This document shows positions 38,028-47,395 of a DNA stretch of 64,000 nt, one piece after another. Position numbers and translations under genes: made by a program. How positions within the stretch are numbered: the first letter of the stretch is position 1; each line of letters begins with the position of its first letter. The stretch spans positions 1,426,001-1,490,000 of the forward strand of contig NZ_CP051265.2 in assembly GCF_013096535.2 (NCBI RefSeq), given 5' to 3'. The notes under the pieces are model-generated. The model made no database searches. It saw only the letters and a list, made by a program, of their open reading frames with translations, and was not told the origin of the DNA. Source of the stretch: Wolbachia endosymbiont of Diaphorina citri (GTDB taxonomy: Bacteria > Pseudomonadota > Alphaproteobacteria > Rickettsiales > Anaplasmataceae).

Positions 38028-38349
38028 TATTCCGCTCTACAAATTCAATTGGTTGAAGTTTTTTAGGTAACTTCTCAGTGCGAGCATCAGACAAATCAGT
38101 GCTTATCTCATCAAAATTTCTCTCAGCAAGTTCATTTGCCACTTCTGCAAAGCATTTCCTAACAAGAGGCATGATAATTGGCATTAATAGTTTTCGTGGA
38201 TCGTACCATTTCAATAAGTCAGTTTCCTTTTCCACTCTATCCCTTGGATCCTCTTCTAACAAATCTTTTGTATGTTTTTCAGTGTATATTTCACAAGCTT
38301 TCAAAAAAACAGGAGCTAATATTGCAATAAATGTTGCTAACAACAACAT
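38017..38349 (-). pseudogene. C-terminal part of the J-domain membrane protein (frameshifted)
   Basis: A 110-residue frame. It opens with a membrane helix (continuing upstream of its ATG as VTVGGVILGPMLLLATFIAILAPVFL) and then a soluble acidic/basic tail. The open frame overlaps the end of the preceding J-domain ORF, whose last helix abuts it. The simplest reading is one gene broken by a frameshift at about 38373-38376. Confidence 0.55.
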
Positions 38350-38375
38350 TGGACCAAGTATAACTCCACCAACAG

Positions 38376-39203
38376 TTACTCCATTGCAATGAAATTTGTT
38401 GTAATTAAATAAACAGAAAAAGCAGCTGAAGGATATATAATAAGAAACTTGCTGCCTAGCATAATATAGCTCAATTTACTTATAAATTCATCAGTAGAAA
38501 TCTCTGAATTTTCATATTTTTTCATATAGTAATTTAGTAATAAACCAGTGACTTTGTTGACAAAGAAGTTGAGTAGTATGATCACACATGAAAAGTAGCA
38601 AGCTATAGTAATAGTAATTAGTAGAAACAAGGGCAAATAAGCAAAATTTTGAAAAGTTAATAAGGCATTTTTACGTTCTATAAACTTTAATGCTAATGCT
38701 TTTTTGTCTTCTTTTATTAGATTCTCTTTTTTGTTTAGAGGAAAAATGTAAGAACGTAATTGCGCAATACAATCTCTTGATAAAGGATCATAAGAAAGCT
38801 TTTTTTCTAGCATAGAATTCAATTTTTCAAAATCTGCGCCTATAGCTTCTTTACTGATTCCCAGCTTTACAAACAATTTCTGCCTATAGCAAAATTCTCT
38901 TTCTGTTAAACGACCATTACTTTCAGCATTAACACTCACTTTAATACAAGGATTCCCTGACTCTAAAGGTTCAATGTATTTTTTTAGTCCTTGATAAACA
39001 TTATAAATTTGATTAAATCTATTTTTATCTCCACCTTTATCAGGGTGATTCACAAGCACCAGCTTATTATATTGTTTTTTTAAAATCCTACTAAGCTCTT
39101 GATAATTCTTACCTACAACCTGTACAGCTTTTAGTTCTAATAAATCGAATAGCTCGGTATTATTGTTAAATTCTTGATCAGTTAATTTTAAATGTTGACC
39201 CAT
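38376..39203 (-). CDS. DnaJ-domain membrane protein
   Basis: A J domain lies near the N-terminus, with the Hsp70-stimulating HPD motif in LVLVNHPDKGGDKNRFNQIY. The C-terminal half has two long hydrophobic helices (LPLFLLITITIACYFSCVII and FLIIYPSAAFSVYLITTNFI). It would recruit DnaK to a membrane. ATG 39203 has gggga five bases upstream; an upstream in-frame ATG at 39263 lacks one. A perfect 12-bp palindrome (acactatagtgt) lies at 39290-39301. Confidence 0.75.
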   Translation of the reverse strand: MGQHLKLTDQEFNNNTELFDLLELKAVQVVGKNYQELSRILKKQYNKLVLVNHPDKGGDKNRFNQIYNVYQGLKKYIEPLESGNPCIKVSVNAESNGRLTEREFCYRQKLFVKLGISKEAIGADFEKLNSMLEKKLSYDPLSRDCIAQLRSYIFPLNKKENLIKEDKKALALKFIERKNALLTFQNFAYLPLFLLITITIACYFSCVIILLNFFVNKVTGLLLNYYMKKYENSEISTDEFISKLSYIMLGSKFLIIYPSAAFSVYLITTNFIAME

Positions 39204-39429
39204 TTTTGTCCCCACACAAATACATAGTACTTTGAGTATATTACACTTAAATATTTTTTGCAAGTGATCAGTAGTAACTTAGATGTATTACACTATAGTG
39301 TGAAGGTATATGGAATATTTTAGAAACATTCTTCATTTTGTTTTAGTTTCTATGAACAAGGTTAATTTTCATTATATATGGCAGATATTATTATGGTAAT
39401 ATTAATAATCCTTATGATATAATTATCTT

Positions 39430-39940
39430 TTAAGGCTTTACTTTAGCTCGAATAAAAAGATCTAGAGCAACATGACGATCTTGAACGCTTGCACTGTGAA
39501 CATCTGCCATAATAACTAGGCCTACTGTGTCTACAACAATATGACGTTCTCTACCCTTTATTTTCTTGCCAGCTCCTTTTTGAGTAGTCTTCACTGATTG
39601 ACTATCAATTATTCCTACTGATGGTGTTTCATTTTTGCCAACCATTTTTCTTACCTCTTTTACTAGCATATCATGTATTTTTTCCAATTTGCCACTACCT
39701 GAGAAAATAGTCGTACACTGTCTCCAATGGTGAAAAATCTTTTGCTCCACTGGCAACCACCTCCCATTATATATCTTATTGCATTAATAATTATTCTGAT
39801 ATTATGCCTTCTTAGCCGACCTATCGCTCCTTGTGCAACACTTGGCTCTCATTCTTTGTCACTTATATCGCTTGTTACTCTCCTATTTTTTGCTTACCTC
39901 ATCTTATTCTCTTCTTTATTCCCTTTCAAAATAGGTTCTC
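39430..39940 (-). pseudogene. IS5-family element remnant
   Basis: Right-end sequence (gagaacctat, minus strand from 39940) is followed by a decayed transposase. One frame reads HNIRIIINAIRYIM then a GCQW motif; another reads GSGKLEKIHDMLVKEVRK and VGIIDSQSVKTTQKG, which holds the first catalytic Asp. An early stop, at least one frameshift and loss of everything after FIRAKVK show it is dead. 39264-39429 is AT-rich with no gene. Confidence 0.75.
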
Positions 39941-39944
39941 ACAG

Positions 39945-40607
39945 TTAAAGATTAACCATGCACAAAACTTTTAGAAAAGAAAACGCACTCATTATAAGCT
40001 GTGGACCTTTAACTATTACAATAAGAGCAAATAATATTCCACACAAGGATACCAACACTCCAAATATCGAGACAAGACCATCCTTACTCATAATACCAAG
40101 TGAAATAAGAGTTGTACCGATTGCTGGAATAAAGTGAGTTAACGGAAACGGATTGGCTATCACCAACGCACAAACTAACATTATAAATGCCAAAATCTTT
40201 TCACCTGGCTCTAGGAAGATAAAGGACATTCTTGGTTTCATGAACTTTTCTATTTTTTTTAATGCAGGTAAAGTTTTTTTGACCACAAGGGCTAGTGTTG
40301 AACGTTTAAAGGATTTTCTTTCTAACCAATTTGGCATCCAGGGAGAATGAAACCCAAGCAGAAGCTGCAGTGAAAATAAGATTAACGGTATGGAAAGTAT
40401 AGTTGTATAGCCAGGTGGAACTGGTATAGGCACAGATAGTGGCAAGGAGAAAATAATTATTAAAATACCAAAACCACGTTCTTGTAGAGATGTTTTAATT
40501 TCAAACAACGTCACTTTGTCACTATTAGCATTACCAGCATCTGCAACCTCTTGTAGAATATCAGATGCTAATTTTTTATCTTCAGTCAAATTCTCACTTT
40601 TTTGCAC
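39945..40607 (-). CDS. ExoD-family membrane protein
   Basis: 220 residues of the exopolysaccharide synthesis ExoD family. A polar N-terminus is followed by LQERGFGILIIIFSLPLSVPIPVPPGYTTILSIPLILFSLQLLLG, the family's Pro-rich double helix, and further helices ending LGIMSKDGLVSIFGVLVSL. It is an inner-membrane protein of unknown biochemical role. The C-terminus ends within a few bases of the IS5 remnant and could be slightly altered by it. Confidence 0.85.
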   Translation of the reverse strand: MQKSENLTEDKKLASDILQEVADAGNANSDKVTLFEIKTSLQERGFGILIIIFSLPLSVPIPVPPGYTTILSIPLILFSLQLLLGFHSPWMPNWLERKSFKRSTLALVVKKTLPALKKIEKFMKPRMSFIFLEPGEKILAFIMLVCALVIANPFPLTHFIPAIGTTLISLGIMSKDGLVSIFGVLVSLCGILFALIVIVKGPQLIMSAFSFLKVLCMVNL

Positions 40608-40929
40608 AATTACTTTTTAACAAAATCATTCCTAATAAATAGCATAATTACTCGTATATTCCAATCTTGATTTAACACTATTATCAGGATAATCCTCTGA
40701 TATTCTATATACAGCCTTATCAGTTTGAATCTAATTATTTTGGCTGAACAAAGTCTCTTGATTCATTTATAATGACTATACTCTAGGCTCTAATCGTAAA
40801 TTTGAGTCTCTATAAAATCATGTCCAGCTAAATTATTTTAAGCTATACCAATATTAGTAATCAAGTTAACACTAATTTAATGATGACATATATAAAATAT
40901 AATATATTGAATTAATAGTGAGGTTAAAA
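40608..40929. other. Intergenic region with nothing recognised
   Basis: An AT-rich gap between the ExoD-like gene and the rightward gene at 40930, presumably holding both divergent promoters. No RNA gene, repeat or remnant was seen. Confidence 0.5.
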
Positions 40930-42075
40930 ATGTTACCTAATGAAACAAATTCATATTCTCTTGTAACTCAACAAGAAAATGATCTTGATTTTAAGAAATT
41001 TACTGAAGATCTATCGAATATGAAGAGTGTTAATAATCACAAAAAGCTAAAGGAAAGAATCACTGACCTGTTAAAAGGAGATACAGAATTCTCTCGCATG
41101 AAACAAGGAGATCAGGCTCTTGTAGTAGGTACAGCAAGTGGGTTATTTACAGCATTATTACCACTTTTAGCAGTTGGTGTAACACTTGCTATACCAGGTG
41201 CTATAGTTGGTCTTACTTTATATTTCGCTGTAAAAGTAGCTGTAAAATCAGTTCAATCTGGATATAAAGGACTCAAATGGTCAGCTGAAAAAACTGTTGA
41301 AGGAGCACAATATACTGCAGGCACAATAAAAAAAGGCTTTATAAATGCTAGAGATTCATTAAAAGAAGCTGGAAGTTCTGTAGCACAGAAAACAAGAGAA
41401 GGCACCAGTGATACACTTAAAAAAGTAGGAAGTAAATTGGGTAATTTGGGTTCAAGTATATCTAATTTGGATAGCATTCCATATTCAATAGACTTACAGA
41501 GTCAAACTGTTGTTTTAAAAACAGAAGAAAAAACGAAAAATTTCAACAGTGTGAAGGAGATGCTTGTTAGTGAAATTTTGCAAGACAAGACTGTAAATAA
41601 GTCTGCTTTAATTAAGGAAATATTCTCTGGATTAAACAGAAAAATATCAGAAAAAGCTGGTTCTATTGATGGTCCACAAGGTTTCAAAAAGGACCAATTA
41701 GTTTATCAATTGACACAGCAAGCAAGTTTTGTCGATAAATTAGATGCTAAAAAGTTGCAAAATTTGTTAGCTCAAAATGATAACAATCTCTATGAAATTT
41801 TCTCTGAACATCATGATGAAATTAAGAGGATTATTAGAGAATGTACAATAGAGCATAAACTTTCTAATTCTATAGAGAAGCTTAATAAGATAGCAAGCAA
41901 GTGTGGTGAAAGCAAAAAAGTAAGTAATGTGAAGTATCAAGTTTTAGCTGCAACACCAACTGCAACAATAGGAAGTAGACCAGGAGTAACGCGACGTAAT
42001 AGCACTGGTAACCTTACTAAGGTATTAACTCCAAAAGTACCAAATATAAGTTGTACTAGACACAACTTGATCTGA
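40930..42075 (+). CDS. Hypothetical membrane-associated protein, truncated by IS481
   Basis: About 374 native residues, then the IS-derived tail CTRHNLI. ATG 40930 follows gtgagg; the GTG at 40918 lies within that site. Residues about 55-100 hold two strongly hydrophobic segments (GLFTALLPLLAVGVTLAIPG and AIVGLTLYFAVKVAV). An amphipathic region and a soluble C-terminal half follow, then a basic, Thr/Pro-rich stretch (TPTATIGSRPGVTRRNSTGN). The family is unrecognised. Architecture suggests a membrane-inserting secreted protein, by impression only. The true 3' end is missing. Confidence 0.6.
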   Translation: MLPNETNSYSLVTQQENDLDFKKFTEDLSNMKSVNNHKKLKERITDLLKGDTEFSRMKQGDQALVVGTASGLFTALLPLLAVGVTLAIPGAIVGLTLYFAVKVAVKSVQSGYKGLKWSAEKTVEGAQYTAGTIKKGFINARDSLKEAGSSVAQKTREGTSDTLKKVGSKLGNLGSSISNLDSIPYSIDLQSQTVVLKTEEKTKNFNSVKEMLVSEILQDKTVNKSALIKEIFSGLNRKISEKAGSIDGPQGFKKDQLVYQLTQQASFVDKLDAKKLQNLLAQNDNNLYEIFSEHHDEIKRIIRECTIEHKLSNSIEKLNKIASKCGESKKVSNVKYQVLAATPTATIGSRPGVTRRNSTGNLTKVLTPKVPNISCTRHNLI

Positions 42076-42083
42076 CAGGCAGG

Positions 42084-43420
42084 GGATGTTCAAAAAAGTG
42101 TGTCAAACCGAGAAGTAAAATATAATTGAGATAAAAATGGAGGTTTGACATGAGTCAAAGAATAGCAGATAGAACTACTGGTTTGGTAGATTATAAAGAA
42201 TTAGAAACAAATATCTTGTCGTCTATACGAGAAGGTAGACCATTAATGGGAAAAGATGGTGCATTAACGCCATTTGTAAAAAGGCTACTTGAAGCAAGCT
42301 TGGAGGGTGAAATAGAACATCATTTATCTACTGAAAGCGAAGAAAACAATCGTAGAAACGGAAGGAATGGAAAAACTTTGAAAACAAGTGCAGGTTCATT
42401 TGAACTATTGACACCAAGAGACAGAGAGGGAAGTTTTGAACCACAGATAGTGAAAAAAAGGCAAACAAGCCTACATCCAGAACTTGAAACAAAGGTCTTG
42501 AACATGTTTGCAAGTGGTGTGGGATACAGAGATATAGCATCATATGTGGAAGAAATTTATGACCATAAAATATCTGCAGCAGAGATATCTGGAATTACAG
42601 ATAAATTACTACCTATAATCAATGAATGGCGTAGCCGTCCACTGCAATCAGTGTATCCAATAGTATTTATGGATGGGATGTTTTTTAAGGTAAAAGAAGA
42701 CGGTCGCTGTGTAAGTAAGTGCATGTATAACATATTAGGAATAGACCAAAATGGCAGAAAAGAAGTACTGGGTTTTTACTTAGCAGAAAGCGAGGGAGCT
42801 AGCTTCTGGTTAGGCGTATTAAATGACTTGAAAGAGAGAGGAATAGAAGACATTTTGATAGCTTGTGTCGATGGCCTAAAAAGCTTTCCTGCAGCTATAA
42901 ATAGCGTATTTCCTAATGTGGAAGTACAGCTATGTGTAGTGCATCAAATACGGAACTCTCTGAAATACGTATCAAGCAAAGATGTAAAAGTTTTCATGAA
43001 TGATTTAAAAAAAATATACCGCGCTACAAGTAAAGAAATTGCAGAAAATTATTTGCTTGAGCTGGAGGAAAAATGGGGCGAAAAGTATCCATTAGTTGTA
43101 AAATCTTGGCAGAACAATTGGGAAAGTTTATCTGGTTACTTCAAGTATTCAGGTCCTGTTAGAAGGCTAATTTATACCACTAATCTCATCGAGGGGCTAC
43201 ACAGGCAAATTAGGAAATTTACCAAGACCAAAGGCGCATTCACCAGCATAAATGCCTTGTACAAGCTGGTATATTGTGCTATAAGAAAGGTGGAAGAGAA
43301 ATGGACGATGCCTGTACATGATTGGGCATTATCTATATCTCAACTCGATATTTTTTTCCCTAGTAGATTAAAGATTGAGTTGAATTAAAAATTCGGTTTG
43401 ACACACTTTTTTGAACATCC
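42084..43420 (+). mobile_element. IS256-family element, copy 1
   Basis: Inverted ends of about 28 bp (beginning ggatgttcaaaaaagtgtgt). It is 1,337 bp and identical to the next copy over the transposase. Ten bases (tcagcagtgg) separate the two. Confidence 0.88.
42150..43388 (+). CDS. IS256-family (mutator-type) transposase, copy 1
   Basis: 412 residues. DDE residues: D in VFMDGMFFKV, D in IACVDGLKSF, and E in TTNLIEGLHRQIRK, the signature of the family. An N-terminal zinc-free HTH region precedes them (LEASLEGEIEHHL, also family-typical). A good ggagg site lies before the ATG at 42150. The frame is intact. Confidence 0.93.
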   Translation: MSQRIADRTTGLVDYKELETNILSSIREGRPLMGKDGALTPFVKRLLEASLEGEIEHHLSTESEENNRRNGRNGKTLKTSAGSFELLTPRDREGSFEPQIVKKRQTSLHPELETKVLNMFASGVGYRDIASYVEEIYDHKISAAEISGITDKLLPIINEWRSRPLQSVYPIVFMDGMFFKVKEDGRCVSKCMYNILGIDQNGRKEVLGFYLAESEGASFWLGVLNDLKERGIEDILIACVDGLKSFPAAINSVFPNVEVQLCVVHQIRNSLKYVSSKDVKVFMNDLKKIYRATSKEIAENYLLELEEKWGEKYPLVVKSWQNNWESLSGYFKYSGPVRRLIYTTNLIEGLHRQIRKFTKTKGAFTSINALYKLVYCAIRKVEEKWTMPVHDWALSISQLDIFFPSRLKIELN

Positions 43421-43430
43421 TCAGCAGTGG

Positions 43431-44767
43431 GGATGTTCAAAAAAGTGTGTCAAACCGAGAAGTAAAATATAATTGAGATAAAAATGGAGGTTTGACATGA
43501 GTCAAAGAATAGCAGATAGAACTACTGGTTTGGTAGATTATAAAGAATTAGAAACAAATATCTTGTCGTCTATACGAGAAGGTAGACCATTAATGGGAAA
43601 AGATGGTGCATTAACGCCATTTGTAAAAAGGCTACTTGAAGCAAGCTTGGAGGGTGAAATAGAACATCATTTATCTACTGAAAGCGAAGAAAACAATCGT
43701 AGAAACGGAAGGAATGGAAAAACTTTGAAAACAAGTGCAGGTTCATTTGAACTATTGACACCAAGAGACAGAGAGGGAAGTTTTGAACCACAGATAGTGA
43801 AAAAAAGGCAAACAAGCCTACATCCAGAACTTGAAACAAAGGTCTTGAACATGTTTGCAAGTGGTGTGGGATACAGAGATATAGCATCATATGTGGAAGA
43901 AATTTATGACCATAAAATATCTGCAGCAGAGATATCTGGAATTACAGATAAATTACTACCTATAATCAATGAATGGCGTAGCCGTCCACTGCAATCAGTG
44001 TATCCAATAGTATTTATGGATGGGATGTTTTTTAAGGTAAAAGAAGACGGTCGCTGTGTAAGTAAGTGCATGTATAACATATTAGGAATAGACCAAAATG
44101 GCAGAAAAGAAGTACTGGGTTTTTACTTAGCAGAAAGCGAGGGAGCTAGCTTCTGGTTAGGCGTATTAAATGACTTGAAAGAGAGAGGAATAGAAGACAT
44201 TTTGATAGCTTGTGTCGATGGCCTAAAAAGCTTTCCTGCAGCTATAAATAGCGTATTTCCTAATGTGGAAGTACAGCTATGTGTAGTGCATCAAATACGG
44301 AACTCTCTGAAATACGTATCAAGCAAAGATGTAAAAGTTTTCATGAATGATTTAAAAAAAATATACCGCGCTACAAGTAAAGAAATTGCAGAAAATTATT
44401 TGCTTGAGCTGGAGGAAAAATGGGGCGAAAAGTATCCATTAGTTGTAAAATCTTGGCAGAACAATTGGGAAAGTTTATCTGGTTACTTCAAGTATTCAGG
44501 TCCTGTTAGAAGGCTAATTTATACCACTAATCTCATCGAGGGGCTACACAGGCAAATTAGGAAATTTACCAAGACCAAAGGCGCATTCACCAGCATAAAT
44601 GCCTTGTACAAGCTGGTATATTGTGCTATAAGAAAGGTGGAAGAGAAATGGACGATGCCTGTACATGATTGGGCATTATCTATATCTCAACTCGATATTT
44701 TTTTCCCTAGTAGATTAAAGATTGAGTTGAATTAAAAATTCGGTTTGACACACTTTTTTGAACATCC
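43431..44767 (+). mobile_element. IS256-family element, copy 2
   Basis: Same ends and length as copy 1. The flanking agcagt on its left reappears at 44772 on its right, the likely remains of an 8-bp target duplication shortened at the junction with copy 1. Confidence 0.85.
43497..44735 (+). CDS. IS256-family (mutator-type) transposase, copy 2
   Basis: An intact 412-residue protein identical to copy 1. Confidence 0.93.
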   Translation: MSQRIADRTTGLVDYKELETNILSSIREGRPLMGKDGALTPFVKRLLEASLEGEIEHHLSTESEENNRRNGRNGKTLKTSAGSFELLTPRDREGSFEPQIVKKRQTSLHPELETKVLNMFASGVGYRDIASYVEEIYDHKISAAEISGITDKLLPIINEWRSRPLQSVYPIVFMDGMFFKVKEDGRCVSKCMYNILGIDQNGRKEVLGFYLAESEGASFWLGVLNDLKERGIEDILIACVDGLKSFPAAINSVFPNVEVQLCVVHQIRNSLKYVSSKDVKVFMNDLKKIYRATSKEIAENYLLELEEKWGEKYPLVVKSWQNNWESLSGYFKYSGPVRRLIYTTNLIEGLHRQIRKFTKTKGAFTSINALYKLVYCAIRKVEEKWTMPVHDWALSISQLDIFFPSRLKIELN

Positions 44768-44770
44768 TCA

Positions 44771-45746
44771 TAGCAGTATTTACCTGAGTGAGGCCTTGTC
44801 TCATTGTAAGAACGCAACCAATGATCGACATCTATCTGCAGATCTTCCAAAGAATTGTAGATTTTCTTGCGAAAAATAATATTGTAACACTCATCTTGCA
44901 TAGTCTTGTGAAACCTCTCACATATGCCATTGGTCTGTGGTGAGTTGGCCTTGGTTCTAGAATGATCAATGTTTTCTATTCCCAAATAAAGCTGATAAGC
45001 ATGATTCTCTGGCTTACCACAGTATTCTGTACCACGATCAGTAAGAATGCGTAATAGTGGTACATTTTGTCCATCAAAGAATGGTATTACTTTATCGTTT
45101 AGCAAGTCAGCAGCAGTAATTGCTGTTTTATCTACATAAAGTTTGGCAAATGCAACGCGAGAATAAGTATCAATAAAAGTTTGCTGATAAATTCGTCCAA
45201 CACCCTTAATATTTCCTACGTAATAAGTATCCTGAGAACCTAAATAACCAGGGTGTTCTGTATCAATTTCCCCGTGAGCTTCCCTTTGTTCTTTGACCTT
45301 TTCTAACGCTGTAAGTTGCCCTTCTGTTAAAATTATTCCATCTTGAGCAACCTTTGCTTCAAGAGCTTTAAGTCTTTTTTAAAGGTTTCAAGATCATTTC
45401 TCAGCCATACAGATCTCACTCCACCTTCAGAGATTATTATGCCCCTTTTTCTAAGTTCATTTGCAGCTCTTTGTTGTCCATATGCTGGAAATTCTGTTGC
45501 AATATTTACTACTGCTCTTTCTATATCTTCGGAAACTCTGTTTGCCAATAGGGGTTTTTTCTTACTTATTTCATGTAATGCTCCTTCTCCCCCACTTTCA
45601 TATAACTCCTTAAATCGATAAAATGTATCACGCGAATAACCCATCACCTTACACGCTTGTGATACGTTACCTAATTGCTTTGCTAGTTCTAATAACCCTA
45701 ACTTTGGTTTTAGTATTTTTGTTTGTATCGTACTCATTTCTAACAC
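44771..45746 (-). pseudogene. IS481-family transposase, frameshifted and truncated
   Basis: A close relative of the protein at 22379. A one-base loss in a T-run near 45380 shifts the frame after LETFKK, and the C-terminus is removed by the IS256 pair. Long pieces remain open (45333-45746, and 44771-45105), including the DRGTEYCG and ERFHKTMQDE motifs, so decay is recent. Confidence 0.9.
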
Positions 45747-45798
45747 TCCTTTCTTTTATTATTTTATAACTTACTTTTTTAAAGTGTCAGATCAAGTT

Positions 45799-46314
45799 CT
45801 ATCTAATACACCTTATATCATCTCTAGTAACTTGCTTTTTTACAATTTCTAGTAGCTCTTCTGACGCTGTGGATAACTCTGTGGATAAAATTGAGATTTC
45901 TACACTTCCTGGCACTTTTGACTCAACCAGCGCATCCTTTACTCTTCTATCTGCTGAGAGTGCTTGAAACCGATAATGCTCTTTACTACCTCCTGTGCTT
46001 GAGCCAACTATTCTTGCCTTGATTCTTTTTCTGAAGCGTTCATCTTCTTCTCCATCTTGCCTCTCTGCTCCATAAAACTCAGCTAAATTATCAAGCTCTT
46101 CTCCCCTTGCAAACTTGAGTAAATTGCTTTTTACCGCTTCATTTATTCTTTGTCTCAGCAAAAGCTCTCTCCAGGCTGCTACTTCTAAAATCTTCATCGC
46201 TGGGTCACTTTCAATTAGTGCTGTAAAACTTTTATCTCGACTTATTAATTCTTCTTTCATCCGAGCAAAAATCTCTTCAAAGTTCAGTGGTTCGATAATA
46301 TTTGGCTGCTGCAT
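45799..46314 (-). CDS. Phage baseplate assembly protein J, 3'-truncated
   Basis: About 168 native residues, then CIR from the IS481 end. Compare P2 gpJ, about 300 residues: the N-terminal FEEIFARMKEELISRD, LLRQRINEAVKSNLL and DNLAEFYGAERQDGEEDERFRKRI are the family hallmarks. It forms the outer wedge of the baseplate. Nearly half the protein is missing, and no gpI or other downstream tail gene follows. Confidence 0.85.
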   Translation of the reverse strand: MQQPNIIEPLNFEEIFARMKEELISRDKSFTALIESDPAMKILEVAAWRELLLRQRINEAVKSNLLKFARGEELDNLAEFYGAERQDGEEDERFRKRIKARIVGSSTGGSKEHYRFQALSADRRVKDALVESKVPGSVEISILSTELSTASEELLEIVKKQVTRDDIRCIR

Positions 46315-46316
46315 TT

Positions 46317-46652
46317 TTAAACAACTACTCCATTAATATTTATGAACTTACCTTCTGAAAGATAGACACCTTCTAAATTCAATGTTACTCTCCCTTCTTT
46401 TACTTCTGTTATCTTCACTTTCTCTAATTTAAACCTTCTCTCCCATTTTTCTAGTGCTCCTGCTACTGCTGCATAAATTTCTAGTGTAAAATCACGATTT
46501 ATTGGCTTATCCACCAATTCAAATAATCTTGAGCCATAATCTCTCCTCATTATTCTACTGTTTACTGGAGTGGTTAATATATCAATTATTGATTGCTTTA
46601 AATGTTCTATTCCCTCTAATTCTTTACCTGTTTTAGCATCCATTCCTCTCAT
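46317..46652 (-). CDS. Phage baseplate assembly protein W (gp25-like)
   Basis: A 111-residue gpW/gp25 wedge protein. The pattern HLKQSIIDILTTPVNSRIMRRDYGSRLFELVDKPIN is the core family motif (an RDYGS turn as in gp25 lysozyme-like proteins). It lies 2 bp upstream of gene J. Confidence 0.9.
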   Translation of the reverse strand: MRGMDAKTGKELEGIEHLKQSIIDILTTPVNSRIMRRDYGSRLFELVDKPINRDFTLEIYAAVAGALEKWERRFKLEKVKITEVKEGRVTLNLEGVYLSEGKFININGVVV

Positions 46653-46674
46653 TTTTCGATTACTTTAATTTTTT

Positions 46675-46929
46675 TTATTTTGAAAACACACTTTGATTTT
46701 TACTTACTACTTGAAAACTACAGGACGCCACATCACCTGTTCTCGCTACACCAATACCATTTACAAATACGCTGTTTGATCCTTGTGTTAGTGTCTCTCC
46801 CATAGTTAAGGTATCACTTCTACGACAGACAGATCTACCATTAATACGCACATCTTTACTCCCGCTTACGCAAACATGAATAGGTACTCCAGTACAACTA
46901 TCACCTGTACAAACTATAGCTCTTCTCAT
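46675..46929 (-). CDS. PAAR-motif spike-tip protein
   Basis: 84 residues with the metal-coordinating turns of PAAR proteins (GDSCTGVPIHVCVSGSKDVRINGRSVCR and VFVNGIGVARTGDVASC). It would cap the baseplate spike. It is located between baseplate V and W genes, as in P2-like phages and contractile injection systems. Confidence 0.85.
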   Translation of the reverse strand: MRRAIVCTGDSCTGVPIHVCVSGSKDVRINGRSVCRRSDTLTMGETLTQGSNSVFVNGIGVARTGDVASCSFQVVSKNQSVFSK

Positions 46930-46930
46930 G

Positions 46931-47395
46931 TCAATTTAAATCTATTCTACTTCCTTTCAGTTTTATTCCACTTTTTGTCATTTCTATACTCGATTCTCCA
47001 GCTTTCAGTGTTATTTTATCTACTACTTCAATCTCTAAATGATGCTTCTCTTTATCATATAACAATCTTGTTCCATCCTGAAACTTCACACTATTTATTT
47101 CTTCTTTATTCTCTGGTGCAGGGTATTTTTCCTGATATATTCCTCCTAATACCACTCCTAATGATAGTTCACCAAGAGGAGAAAATATCATAACCTGTTC
47201 ACCGATATCTGGTGGAGACCAATCTCTATCTTTTCCTGCTTTGCTCGTTATCCACGGCAACCAATCTGTTAAAAATTCTCCTATTTTCACTCTTACTTTT
47301 GCTTTTTCATAATCTATTTCTTTTACAACTCCTATACGAATGATATTCGCTAATCTTCTATTTAGCTCTGAAATTGCAAAACTATGGTCTAACAT
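46931..47395 (-). CDS. Phage baseplate assembly protein V (spike)
   Basis: 154 residues resembling gpV: an OB-fold N-terminus (RLANIIRIGVVKEIDYEKAKVRVKIG) with LPWITSKAG and DIGEQVMIFSPLGE, then a beta-helix-like C-terminus (KITLKAGESSIEMTKSGIKLKGS). It forms the spike that carries the PAAR tip. It overlaps the preceding gene by 14 bp. Confidence 0.88.
   Translation of the reverse strand: MLDHSFAISELNRRLANIIRIGVVKEIDYEKAKVRVKIGEFLTDWLPWITSKAGKDRDWSPPDIGEQVMIFSPLGELSLGVVLGGIYQEKYPAPENKEEINSVKFQDGTRLLYDKEKHHLEIEVVDKITLKAGESSIEMTKSGIKLKGSRIDLN

Larger units (their letters stand above)
42052..45810 (-). mobile_element. IS481-type element, copy 2, interrupted by two IS256 elements
   Basis: The left terminal repeat is at 42052 and the right one ends at 45810, both matching copy 1 closely. 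Compared with copy 1, about 120 bp next to the left end is missing where the IS256 pair sits. Flanks do not match: the left is inside the hypothetical gene, the right inside baseplate J, and those genes are on opposite strands. Confidence 0.8.

Noticed and set aside
39290..39301. Perfect 12-bp palindrome acactatagtgt upstream of the J-domain gene as an operator
   Set aside because: Single occurrence noted, no adjacent regulator, and 12-bp palindromes occur by chance in AT-rich DNA.
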